From Gorsachius magnificus (Eukaryota > Chordata > Aves > Pelecaniformes > Ardeidae), in contig CM067081.1 of NCBI GenBank assembly GCA_034008185.1, forward strand, positions 10,911,821 to 10,975,820: DNA of 64,000 bases. Reading direction: 5' to 3'. The position numbers were made by a program, and so were the translations under genes. Positions 1 through 11,400 of the stretch are shown in pieces. Below the pieces are notes generated by a model. It searched no databases, was not told the DNA's origin, and saw only the letters and a program-made list of their open reading frames with translations. Within the stretch, counting starts at the first letter, position 1, and the number at the start of each line of letters is the position of its first letter.

Positions 1-2060
1 CTAAATGTAGGTATCTGAATTTGGAGCTGGAACCACCCCTGTGTTGTAGATACCACTCAGGGAACCTGCTTGCCTAAAAGCAGGCATCTCGCAGCATTTG
101 GTGTGTGGCAGGGTGTCTCGCCTGGCCTCCAGCTGCCATTTGAGAAAGGTGTGCAACTTGCCTAACATTAACATATCTGCGAGCCACATCTGGATGTCTT
201 CATAATCCTTAGATATCCAAAATAAGTCTAGCAAACTATGTTTAAGCAGCTAAAACCCATCCCAAAGCTGCATGAGATGAACCCTGAACTAAGTAACTAC
301 TAGGACAGAGAATATTAGTTCAGTGAATCTCCTATTGGAGTCAATAACACACATTTTTATTTTTAATATACTTTTCTTCTTGCATATCCCATTTCTTTAA
401 TGAAGATAAATGCAGATAAATACAGAATAACACCATCTATATAAAATATAAGATAGTCTTCTCCCATCAGGCTTTGCTAGAATTTTAATTTTGAAATACT
501 TTCACATACCATATACATCACTTCTTGTAAGGTCCAGTTTGATTTTAGTTTAACTGACGTTTAATCATTGTATCATTGAATCGAATTCAGCAGTACTATC
601 TGGAAAGCACTATCTGTCTTTTCCAATATAAAACTACCTCCTTTAATGTTCTCTTATATTATTTAATTTAACCCACTACAGACATCTGCCTGTTATTTCC
701 TCAGAAATGTACTGCAGTTCGCTTACACCAAGGAAAGTGAGTAAAAGAATTAAGCTCATAATACTGGAGACAGTAAGATGTTTTCTTTTTGATTTTGGGG
801 TTTGGTTTTTTTTTTCTATCTTAAACAATCATAAAATAATTCCCAACAAGCCTGCTGAAGAGAAGGTATTACATAAATGGCGAGAGTTCAGTAAAACCAT
901 CTTTGAAATGTAGTAGGGCTGTTATTTTACAGTGCTCCTGCTTACAGCCAGTGTATTTTCTCTTTATTGTAAGGCAGAGTTCATGCGGCATATATTTCCT
1001 ATTGAGCCAGACACTGCTCCTCTTCCATTTAACTCTTCTTTATATGACAGCATTTTACCTGTCAGTAGGTTTGTTATGAAGACATCTTCCTCATGACTTG
1101 AAGGATTTGTTTATTTGAGGTTTTTAAAGAGTGTTCCAATTTTTATCTTCTTTGCTTGCAGTGACAGAGGTCAAATCCAGGTGAAATTACCCCCGCGTTG
1201 TATACAGTTGCATCACCTTTTGTGACTCCATAGATCCAGTTGCGTTACCTATACATCTTAGATGGGCCTGCCATATCTATCAGCGTGCTATCTGCAATAT
1301 GGTGGATTTGCAGGGCAGTCATGTCTCAGAGACCCAGTCCTCATACAGAATGAGAGAATCCATGCTAGCAAAGACTAAAAGCACATAAAACCCCATACCA
1401 TTTCAAGTTTTTACAATAAGCGTTCAGTGAAGAATTTAAAAGGGGATAATGATAGCCTTAAACTAAACCGCAAATGAGTACAGTCTCAAGCCCAGGCTCA
1501 CAGTAGCAATCAGCACAGCCCTGGCGCAGCTCTGGCCTGCGCCAGCGTGTGTCCACTTGGTGGACAGCCACAAGTTTTTTGGGGGAAACAAGCTCAGCCA
1601 CAGGCATATGAGCTGCAAGCTGTGCCATGCCATTCCTCAGCAAGCCAAGAAAATAGTCCCTCACCCATTTTATTTACTGGTGTGAACATCACCTTAGCAA
1701 CTAAATCAATTTTCTGCAAAGTTCCAGTAAAGCCTCTAAGCAATTTCTTCATCCGGATGAGTTCCTAGACACAGCTTCTGGCGGGACTTTTTTTTCACAT
1801 GCTTTACTGGTCTAAAGGCTTTGTTAGATTGAGACCTAAACAAATATCAAGGCCAGAACTGGGGATAACCTTTCTATGCAGAAATAACCACCATGGTTTC
1901 TTAAAAAAATCAGGTTTTTATTCTTCAACCCAACATAAAAAATCTTTCTTATATTCCTTCCCCATGTTCCTGATATTTTCTTACATGTTTTACCAAAGCA
2001 GGCTTCTCCTCTGCTCAGAGTAGCTTTTCAGAAACTTCTGTTCTTCGTTTTTCTTTTCAG

Positions 2061-2118
2061 ATCAAAGTTGTAGCTTTATCAAAGCTTGAAGGATCTAGTC
2101 AAGATGAACTAACCCCAG
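2061..2118 (+). other. Candidate exon (splice-site bounded, open in one frame)
   Basis: A strong acceptor (a long T/C tract ending in TTTTCAG at 2060) is followed by 58 bases and a donor CAG|GTGTAA at 2119. Frame 1 is open across the segment (begins Ile-Lys-Val-Val-Ala, contains Glu-Gly-Ser-Ser-Gln-Asp-Glu-Leu) and stays open past the donor to a TGA near 2159, so it could also be read as a terminal exon. The other two frames contain stops. I recognise no protein. Pseudo-exons of this quality arise often by chance in 64 kb, so this is only a candidate. Confidence 0.18.
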
Positions 2119-5100
2119 GTGTAACCCAGCCTAAATGTACAGTTCCATGTTATGGCTGAAAATGTTCTTTATTGCATGAAATATAGAAAGTTTAAACATG
2201 ATCATTCACAGTCCAAGCAATTAAAACAGCAAAAAGATGTCCATGTTGTGAGAATACAACTAGAACTAAGGAACTTCCTGGTTCATTTATTACACGTTGT
2301 CAGTTTGGGATTCCTCTAACTTGAAACTGGCCAAGCTTTAGCTCATCCCTGAGTCTGTCTTCCAAAATGGGGATTAATTTTCTACTCTTCAAGTTCAGCT
2401 AAAGAGTCTCAGACAGGACAAGACAAAATTGCCATTAGCATTATAGTAAGTCTGGGATAAATCTTAATTTAAAAGTACATATGGGTGCTTTAACAATATA
2501 CTTGATTTGCCTATCTTGGCCTTACCCTGACCTGTGGGGCTCAATCCAGTGATATTTTACACCATCCACCTCACCTAGCCACGTACCCCATCCCTCTTGC
2601 TCGGGCTGTTCCCATTCACCCCCTCCACCTGCCCTGGGAGGCTCCATGCATCGGGGTTTGTTTCCAGCTCTGCTGCTGCACCCTTTAGGAACCCTTTCTT
2701 CTCTCTAACCCTCTCCATACCACCGAGTCCTCTTTAAACTGCCACCTTAAAGCTTTCCTGTTCACTTTAGCTTCTGATTATTGTTAAGCACCATTTCTGT
2801 TCTTTGTGTTTCCCCATCATTTGTGGCTAGTCTGCAAGAATACTTTTCTGTCACCTTTGCTTTTTAAATTCCAATTTTTTTTCTTCATCTCTGTCTCTGT
2901 CTTTGTACATTATTTTCCTTGTCTAGCAGCACAAGTTGCCTTTGTTACCCACTCATTTCTCATATCTGTCCTACCAATTTCTGTAAAGTATTTTCACATA
3001 TCACATACCAGGGTTCTGAAGTAAAGAGAAATTGTGTTGTACATGGAAGGCATTTTCTAAGTGCTACACTGGTTTCTTCCTGTATTTGATGTTATTTTCT
3101 AGCCTTGGGAAACTGTATATAAACAGGAAAAAGCATATCAAGTGGGAAAAAAAAATAAATGCTTTTTGACCAGAAATGATGGAGAACAGTAAAGAGGAAG
3201 GCAGATAAATTTAAAAACATCTCAGTAATTGCCATTTCTGGACAGGCTCTGCATGGGGCAAGATGCTGCTGGGAAGCTTTGACCCAAGTCCTGTTCCTTT
3301 TGCTGTGGTTCTCGATAGCAGCATCAGCCATAAATGGATGTCATTATACTAGAGAAGTTGCACAAAGCAAAATATTCAGGAAGCAGAGAACTATTCCCTT
3401 GTTAATTCTCTGTGTTCAAAATTATGACTGTGGTAAAACTTCAAACAGAAGTTAAGCACCTCTAATAAACCTTCCAAGAGCCCCAGGCTGGCTTCCCGAA
3501 GCACACCCAGCTCTGCTGATCTGCTTGCAGAAGTGACCAGAGGCACTGGCAATTATACAAATACATCAGCAGGGTAATCAGCACATATCTTTCCACAGAG
3601 GTTTAAACTATCTGACCTCTGGACCAAAAAGAAAAATCTCCAAACACTGTGATGATGGCATATCCTTTTAATAGCATACATTCCCCTGAGATCCCTCTGG
3701 CTGCTGACTAAACATTAATTCATTGGCATAAATTGACTTATATCTGCAATGGGCATAGAAATGTATCAGTGAAACTATGACTCATACCTGAGATTTGTGT
3801 GAAAAATTAATGAATTTGAGAAGCAGAGAACTTGACAACATGAGATCTTTTTTTATACGCTTTCTCCGTGGCTTGGACTCTGTGTTAATCCTCAAAAATC
3901 ACATCTCAGAAGGCTGCAAAAGTGTTTGTATGAATTTAAGTTATTTCCTTGAACAAATGAGCAGCTTCAGGAACTCTATAATCATTGCTGGTCCTCGTCA
4001 TGGTACGAAACAGGAAATTGGAGCACCCTATGCTTTCAAAGGCTGAAGAGTTACACAGGGAACATACATTATTTATAGAACATAAAATACACATTACCAG
4101 TACAAGAGAAAGCTATTTTCTTTGGCACAGTAAAATAAGGCAGCCTGGAAAACATGCAGCAGTATGCCACTTGGGTAGAGCCCCAAGTGAAACAGCATTC
4201 CCCTCCTGTCAGGACCCGCGTTTCACACTCCTGCTGCTGGAGTGAAAGGGGATTTGTTTTCGGTAAAGACTTCAGGTTCAATGACCATAGTACAATTTGC
4301 TTAATTTTTTATTCATATTCTGTAATTACAGCAAAGAAAAAGATGGCAGCGGTATGTCATAAACCTCTTGTTGGTGAAAATTTATACTGGAAAACTGTAG
4401 TATAAAGAAGTAAATAGTCCTTTGAAAAGAAAAACCTGAGAAAAATAAAATATTCGGTGAGGGCAAAGCTTTCAAAAACCAGGATCAAGTTACATGTTAA
4501 ATCAGATCCATTACTTGGGCATTCACATGTAGGTGGAAAAGTTTAAATCAAGATGTCCTTATGAACATATGTACTTGACTGTATCTTGGGTTTTTGACTA
4601 ATATCTCTCTGAAGATCCTGATGCTTTATGTCTAGGATATTGAAATTTGTACTGTGAGCCACTGAAATAAGTTGGGATTTGTTTGAACTCACCTCATTAA
4701 AAGTTAGACATTTAGTTGAAATTAATCCTTTAGTTTCCTTCTGTAGTCAAAGGGGAAAGAGGCATTGCCAGAGAACTGTTTGTCTCTCCCACATCGTATA
4801 TGCTGTCCCAGAATGGGATGAGCATCTCTTTGAATATGCCTCTCTATAGACCATAGCTGGATCTAGATGTTTAGCTCACATTAAACGCTAAATTTGTACG
4901 ACTGTAGCTAAATGAGTTGAATCCCTCCCAAAGGCATGAGACTGAGAAATAAAAGGTTAGATAAGGTCCAGACCAGTTTCTCTGTTGTTTTGCTCAGTTA
5001 AATCTGGCAAGTCATTTCCTATATTCATGTTTCGTTTCCTCCTTCCCTCCTTCATTTATCCAAACTGTAATCAGCTTATGCAATAGGGTCCTTTGCTCCT

Positions 5101-6303
5101 GTCTGTGTTGTCTGGACTCTGTTATAGTAACAGTAATGTCTGGGTAAGGCTGGACATCAGGAATATTGTGCTGCCTTAGCTGTTGACATATGCAGCGCTT
5201 TTGCTTATGGTGGTGATTTGCAACATATGCACTTGCCACACCAGTTTCTGTTTCTTCATTCTGGTGCAGCTTGTCATGATCAAATGCAATATCTAAATAC
5301 ACCTATACAACTCATGAGGAACCTCAGAAGAAACTGCACATGCCTCAGTCAGATGATAAAATCTCGACACTTTTCCATAGGTCACAAATATTAAAAAAAA
5401 CCAGCAACAACAAAAAAAAACCACAGAAAAAAAATGGCAATAAGCTTGCACAGCCTCAGAGTAGTATTTTCAGCACTACTTTTATCCTGAGTCCTGCTCT
5501 TGAGCAACAACAGTTAATGGAAGTCCTCTGTCTCTGTTAGTGGAATTATATGAATAATGCAACATGATATTCATTTGCTTTTTTCATCCCACCATTCTTC
5601 CACTAAGCCAGCTGCCAGCTTTAACTGTCATTTCCAAGGACCTAAAGATCAGGTGGGATTATAGACTCAGGCTTTTCTGATTAATAATGGTGTGAATCAA
5701 TAAGGGGTAAGCCATTTAGCATAAAATACCTATAAAATACTAAGTTCCCAAGTTTATAACAGCTCAATATTTAGTTCCTATTTCTTATACAAGCTGATAT
5801 AGATGTGCCTGTTAAAGTCAAATACTGTCATGGCTAGGGAGTAGATAGGTTTCTTGTATTATGCTGAATACTTTCTTCTTGCTTTGAAAAAATACATATA
5901 TCCTTCAGGAACTGGAAGCTTTTAGATGTGTTATTTACAAGCTTTTTATTTTGCAAGTATGCTGGCCAATTTTTGAATGAAGTTATGAAAAGAAGGATTC
6001 ATTAACATGGAATTAGGTGCTACAATTTTTTTTTGTTTGTTTGTTTCCAATCAGTGCAATTTCTTTAGATCTTTTCAACACGTTTTTATCTCTCAGGCTT
6101 CATAATTTAAGATTAAAAAGAAATCAGAAAGCAGCAACTTTAAAACAGGAAGCACTTCACGGCTCAGCAGGTATTTGGGGAATGGAAATCTGTCTTATCT
6201 TACCTACCTGACTCCCATCCTACCTCTGTTCCCTCATCTAAACAGCTAAGTGGGAAACTAAAGAGCTGTAAACCAGATCCACTGAGAAGACTCAAAGCAG
6301 TTA

Positions 6304-6626
6304 TAGGAAGCTAGATATCCTGAATAAAGTCACCCTTTCCTGCATCTGAGTGGCCTGGTTTGGAGGTGGCAGTGACATCTCTCCAGCCTGTGGGGCAAAC
6401 ATGCTCGGAGTCACTGCTGCAGAGGTAGACACAGCAGGCAAAGATCCCTGGCTGCCACGGTCCTCATCAAAATCTGAGGTTGATAGAACTTCTTCCCGGA
6501 GTTTATGTGATGCCCAGAGGGAAGAGAGCTGCGAGAAAGGCAGTCGCATTTGACAAGAGCAAGGACTGGTCAGTTCTGCCATGATTTTCTCTTCCCATCT
6601 CTTTCTTTCCTGTTCTTGCCACTTGA
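6304..6626 (-). other. Candidate coding exon or exon remnant, protein unknown
   Basis: On the minus strand a frame is open from just after a TAA at 6633-6631 down to a TAA at 6303-6301, about 109 codons. The predicted peptide begins with a charged helix-like stretch (Lys-Trp-Gln-Glu-Gln-Glu-Arg-Lys-Arg-Trp-Glu-Glu-Lys). It continues into a Ser/Thr/Pro-rich part with an acidic Ser-Asp-Phe-Asp-Glu-Asp patch. That amphipathic-then-disordered layout looks more protein-like than the other short frames here. Against it, AG acceptors exist at 6630 and 6627 but the pyrimidine tract upstream is poor, the donor side (near GAAAGG|GTGACT) is mediocre, and I recognise no family. It could be an exon, a decayed retrocopy fragment, or chance. 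Confidence 0.22.
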
Positions 6627-8321
6627 CTACTTAACATCTTTGTTCTCTGGGGCTCAGTGATTTAATGTACCGCCACTAACGGCGATTCAGCCCTCAGATT
6701 TCAAAAGCTACACTACAATTCTACGACTGTACTTATGAAATGGGCAGGAAAAAAAAAAAAAAAGCAAAGGTTACTAACTAGAGATCTCGTTAGAAATACT
6801 GTTCCTAATTGAAGACCAGCATTAATGAACTAACTGGAACAAAGGGGCGAAAAAAAAGGCAGTATTTGGAAGAGGCAGTTCAGTAATGAACTGTCAGGGC
6901 CTACTCTGTTCTCACCTAATTGAAATGTTGCTGCTTCTTCTGCCTTTTTTATTGAGTTGCCTTTGGCTTTCAAAATACTTCCCACAGACAAATTGACATG
7001 TGGATTTTATATTAACTTCTCCTCTTGCTGCACTTCACTTTTATAGCGTTGATTAGGTGTTGAGCGTTTTTTTCTTTTTTTTCCCTAAATAAAAGAAAGA
7101 ACATTTTGACCTTATTAATGACAGTGAAAACTCACAATTTTTCAAGTAATTTTCACACCCACACAGTTTAGCCCACACAAACCTATTTGTGTTAAAGCAC
7201 AGACTACACATAATTAGAGATCTACGTTTTTTTTCTGTCTAGAATGGCGGTGACATTAGCTGATGACATTAAGAGATGGATTAGTTTGTTTTGCCTCCCA
7301 TTTTCAAGTATTTTTTTGCATTTTTCTTCTTATATTTTTTTTTAAGTTTCTAAGTGGCAATTAAAGGATTGCTATCCCGTGTCTATAAAAATAAAGTTTT
7401 GGTACCAAGAGTAGGAACTGAAAAGACAGACTCACCTGAACTCCTTATACTAAATGCTACTTACTAGCATTTGTGTTTCATCTACAAAAATTATAATTAG
7501 ACCTCTCATGAGAAATAAAAAGTAAATTTGGTTGCCTTGCCACAGGTGTGACTTTAGGATGTCTCCTGGTGAGAGAAAACATTCTTCTTCTGGCTTTTTT
7601 AGTCCCTGGAGTAATTCTGCAAAGTGTTTGCTCTAAAATAATATGAACCACGGTTTCATCTCCTAAGGTAACCAAATTACCTTAGATCTAGAGGTCAGTT
7701 TGCCAGGGGAAAGAATTGCCTCTGTGTAGGGCTACAGTCTCTTCTACAGGTCCCCACCTTGCCCTCTGCTGCAGCTGCCCTATGGGCCCCAAGGAAAAGT
7801 CTCCTACAGAGAGGAAAAATTTGGAGCTTCCTTGGCTTTTGTAACATGCACAGTACAAGTCTCTGAAAGATATTAGACCTAGGAAAGCCAACACAAGTTT
7901 TACTATAGGTTTTAGTAGGACTAAGGTTTTTTTGCTTGCTCCATGGCTGAAGTTGCCTGCTGGGTAGGTTGCTGGGTCTTCACTTCATATGTTAGGATAT
8001 GTCTCTGCATGATCTGGTTAGGAAGCTACTGGTGTGTACCTCCAGGCTGATGTTTCCTTCCTGTGCAAAACCTGGGATGAGGAAGAGGAGGAGAAGCAGC
8101 ACAGGCTTGAGTCTCACCCCAGGATGAGGGCACGAACTGTCCCAAGATTAATATTTCTGAAAATAAACACCTTTCTACAAATATGGATCTACTTCAATTG
8201 GAAGGGAGCATTACAATGGATTCACTGGGGGGAAGGGAGGTAATTTACCCCAAATAATCAAATAAAATATTAGAAAAAATCTGCAATATACAAAGTAAAT
8301 ATTAACAGCATAAACAGCTCA

Positions 8322-8423
8322 GATTCCTTCCTGGAACTGCCTAACTCGGGGGTTGGACTAGATGACCTCTAGGGGTCCCTTCCAACCCAAAACATTCTAT
8401 GATTCTATGATTCTATGATTCTA
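8322..8423 (+). mobile_element. CR1 LINE, 3' terminal fragment
   Basis: The segment shows the characteristic avian CR1 3' end: a GGTTGGACTAGATGACCT core, then GGTCCCTTCCAACCC, then ATTCTATG octamers. CR1 is the dominant non-LTR retrotransposon of birds; most copies are short 5'-truncated tails like this one. The 5' boundary is approximate because the match fades near 8322. The element reads 5' to 3' on the plus strand and cannot encode protein. Confidence 0.93.
8394..8423 (+). repeat. ATTCTATG octamer array ending the CR1
   Basis: Three full ATTCTATG units and a partial fourth (ATTCTA) form the 3' terminus of the CR1 copy. CR1 elements end in this short tandem octamer rather than a poly(A) tail, so the array fixes both the orientation and the element's 3' end. 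Confidence 0.95.
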
Positions 8424-11400
8424 AATGAAGCCGGCTTAATTAACCCAATGTAGAATCCAACTTGCATTAATTAGCATTGTAAATGATCCTCTTTCTTAAG
8501 CCTTGGTGTTCATTATATTGCACAATAAGATTTTCTGTGTATTTTGTACTTACCACCACTTAACTACAAGTCTGAGAATTACTAACACCACAGGTTTATC
8601 ATAGTTCAGTGCCATTTTTGCTTGTATCATAATTATTTTTTATGTTTCATTAAGTTTTTATGTGATTTTAGATATTCTCACAAATTGTTTACTTCATATA
8701 TGTTAATTTGTTTTATTTGCATTTCTTTGTGATCCCTTTATGGCTAACTAGAAATTGCTATAGATTCAGATATTAATTCCATCATAAACTATGATATTTA
8801 TTGCATATAGATTAGAATAAATAATAGATTGTGCACATTTAAGTGACTAATTTGTCCCTTTATAATATTGTCCATGGACACATCCCAAAATGCTCTAAAC
8901 ATCCTGATGTAAGTAATTATTAGCAGTCCCCATGTGAACACATAAAGAGGATGAGAAATATGCAGTGTCTTACTCATAGATACTAATTTTAATACTAATT
9001 CAAAGCCCTATTGAGTCTACCCATTGCCTCCAATAGGATTTGAATTGGTCCCCAAAAGTCAGCAGGAAGCACAAAGCAGTCTCCTGTATCCTGTATCTCC
9101 GTTAGGGGCCAGGTCTTCTAATCAACAATCCTGAAAATGATTCATCAAAACAAGAAAAAATTAATTTTATTTGTTGTAGCAAAAAGTAGGCTATTAACTT
9201 TCAAGGTCACTTTAGTGTCCCAAAGGATCATTAGCTGCCAAGGCCGTGAAAAGAGATCACACTTGTAAATTCTGACTGATCAGTTTTGCTGCTGAGATTT
9301 TGTGTCATTTACTGTCCGGTAGCTCATAAATCCTTTCTATCACCAGTTACTGTCAATGAGTACTTTCTTCCATCCAGAAACTGTCTCTTGGAGACTGAAA
9401 AAGCTTTTAGTGTTCCATCGTCCACTTCATCTGGGTGGTTTCATATCTGCAGTAGAAGATGTGCTACCTGTATATAGCAGATGAAGTGCAGATGTACCGT
9501 AAAACATCCCTCGTTTATCTGTACTTGCTAATGATCATTATTAGCTGAAAATTGATGGATTTGAAGCCAAAGCTCCATCCCTCAGGTAATCAGTAATGAT
9601 ATAACTAATGGCATTTGGTGACCCTTCAATATTTTTGAATGAACTACATCAGACTGAACCCATGTCAGAGTAACTGTTCAGTAGCAAAAGGGCACCAAGG
9701 GGCAATTTTTCCTTACTGAGGGAAAAAAACGTCAGGGGACTAAACCAACCCCTTAGGATTCCCAAGCAGAATGTGGGATTTCCCATTTTAAAAAGTTATC
9801 ACACAAGGGACAGGAAAGGACATCTTCATGTCTTCGTAAAAAAGCACAGGCCAAAGACCACAGCAGAGCCCGTTACAGATTCAGGAGTGCTCTGGCAGAC
9901 CTGGGACAGCCGAGCATCTTCCATCAGGAGCCATGGGAAAGCCTTGGTAACACTGCGCTGTTCTGCAAAGCCTGCAGCTCACTGCACAGAAAGGCAAGAT
10001 TGTTTTGTGAATACTGTCAAGACTTTTGACAATATTAGCATTTACTCTTCTTGGGATGTGCAGATCTTTCTCAGTTCCTTTTTTTAGTGCAGAAGCAGTG
10101 TCAAAGATAGATATATCTCTCTCCAGCATGCCCACCCAAGGATTATGTTAGAAATTTTTTTTGAGAGATTTAGCTCAAACTGTCATCTCCAGTTTATTTT
10201 TTCAGAAGCAAGTATGCAGCTGCATTTCAATCCAATCACGGTAAACATTATTCCACAAACAACATGATCTCTACTCTCTTTACAGTGTCTAACTAGTGAA
10301 CAGCAATCCTAAATCCATCAGTAAGTATGTGTTGCCTTCCCTAAATAGGCTTTCTGCAAAATCCTAGGAATGTAATAAGCCCTCAGCAACTGAATTACTT
10401 TATTGCCTAATACTTCACATGCCTTTGAAAATTGTTTAAGACAGGATAACACTGAAACAGAGCAGACCACAGGAATATAAGAACTGCTGAGGCAATGCAG
10501 ACTGCTGTAGACCTGCTCCTGATCTGTCGTATCACCATGGTGAAGTTACTTCACCTCTTTTGCTATTTATTACCCATTGCCTGATTTATTGGTAAGGCCA
10601 TGTTCATCTTCCAGGCAAAGAATGGCTCCTGCCACATAAACATGCAGGCAGAGCCCAGCACAAAGGGCCCCAGACTGATGCTAAAGAAGCATACTTTTAT
10701 AACTGATCCTCCGTCCAATTTTGATAATCAGGTTGCAGATAACTGCACAATGTGTCAACATTTTGAGGGGCAAAGTCCAAGATCATCAATAATGAACTTA
10801 ATTCAGGCAGTTTACTGTTTAATAACTGCTTGTTGTCACCCCCCAGTCTACCCCTCATAGCACAGTTCCTGAAGCAGGAGCATACGCATGTGCTTCAGCA
10901 CCAAGTGTGCCAAGGCTGAGACTAAGCATGCTTTCACCTGTAGTTAAATTAAGCTGCTGGATCTTGCACTGAAGCAGCAGAGATTCACACATCCATCCTA
11001 TTCTGCTATGTGTGCCAGAAAGGAGAGAAGAAAAGGCAGAGAAAATTCCAGCAAACGTGCAGTCATGAACAAGTTCAGTTCCTCAGCTGCTTTCCCAGTC
11101 CATGGAAGACTATGATCTGGGAGCCATACTTTAATACAGAGCTATGTCATCACAAAACCTGAAAATACACTGTACAGCCCAAACCAGTTCTCTTTTGAAG
11201 TGTGGACACAGTGGAAAAAGGCCTAGTTCAGAGTCCCCCAGCAACTCTTAAAACCCAAGCAAGTTCCTCCACCCTCCCTTGCACTTATGCCTACAATAGG
11301 CTAAGATTTTGCCTGGCAAATTTGCAAAGATTTGCCTGGCTCTATTTCAAGCTAAATATCTCATCTGTGAGGATTTGGGGTATTTTCTGCATCTGTCCAA

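Larger units (their letters stand above)
1..8321. other. Unique AT-rich DNA, no gene recognised
   Basis: No open frame in this stretch carries a domain or family signature that I recognise, and none is flanked by convincing promoter or splice structure apart from two candidate exons listed separately. I see no clear transposon tail here. A-rich low-complexity runs occur near 5390-5440 and 6750-6764. Intron or intergenic DNA is the simplest reading. Confidence 0.6.

Noticed and set aside
1162..1180. 19-bp micro-exon between TTTGCTTGCAG and GTGAAA
   Set aside because: Such close acceptor-donor pairs are frequent by chance and 19 bases give no coding information.
5012..5302. 96-codon minus-strand frame, charged C-terminal half
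   Set aside because: No splice sites with a good pyrimidine tract, no recognisable family; its length is ordinary for chance.
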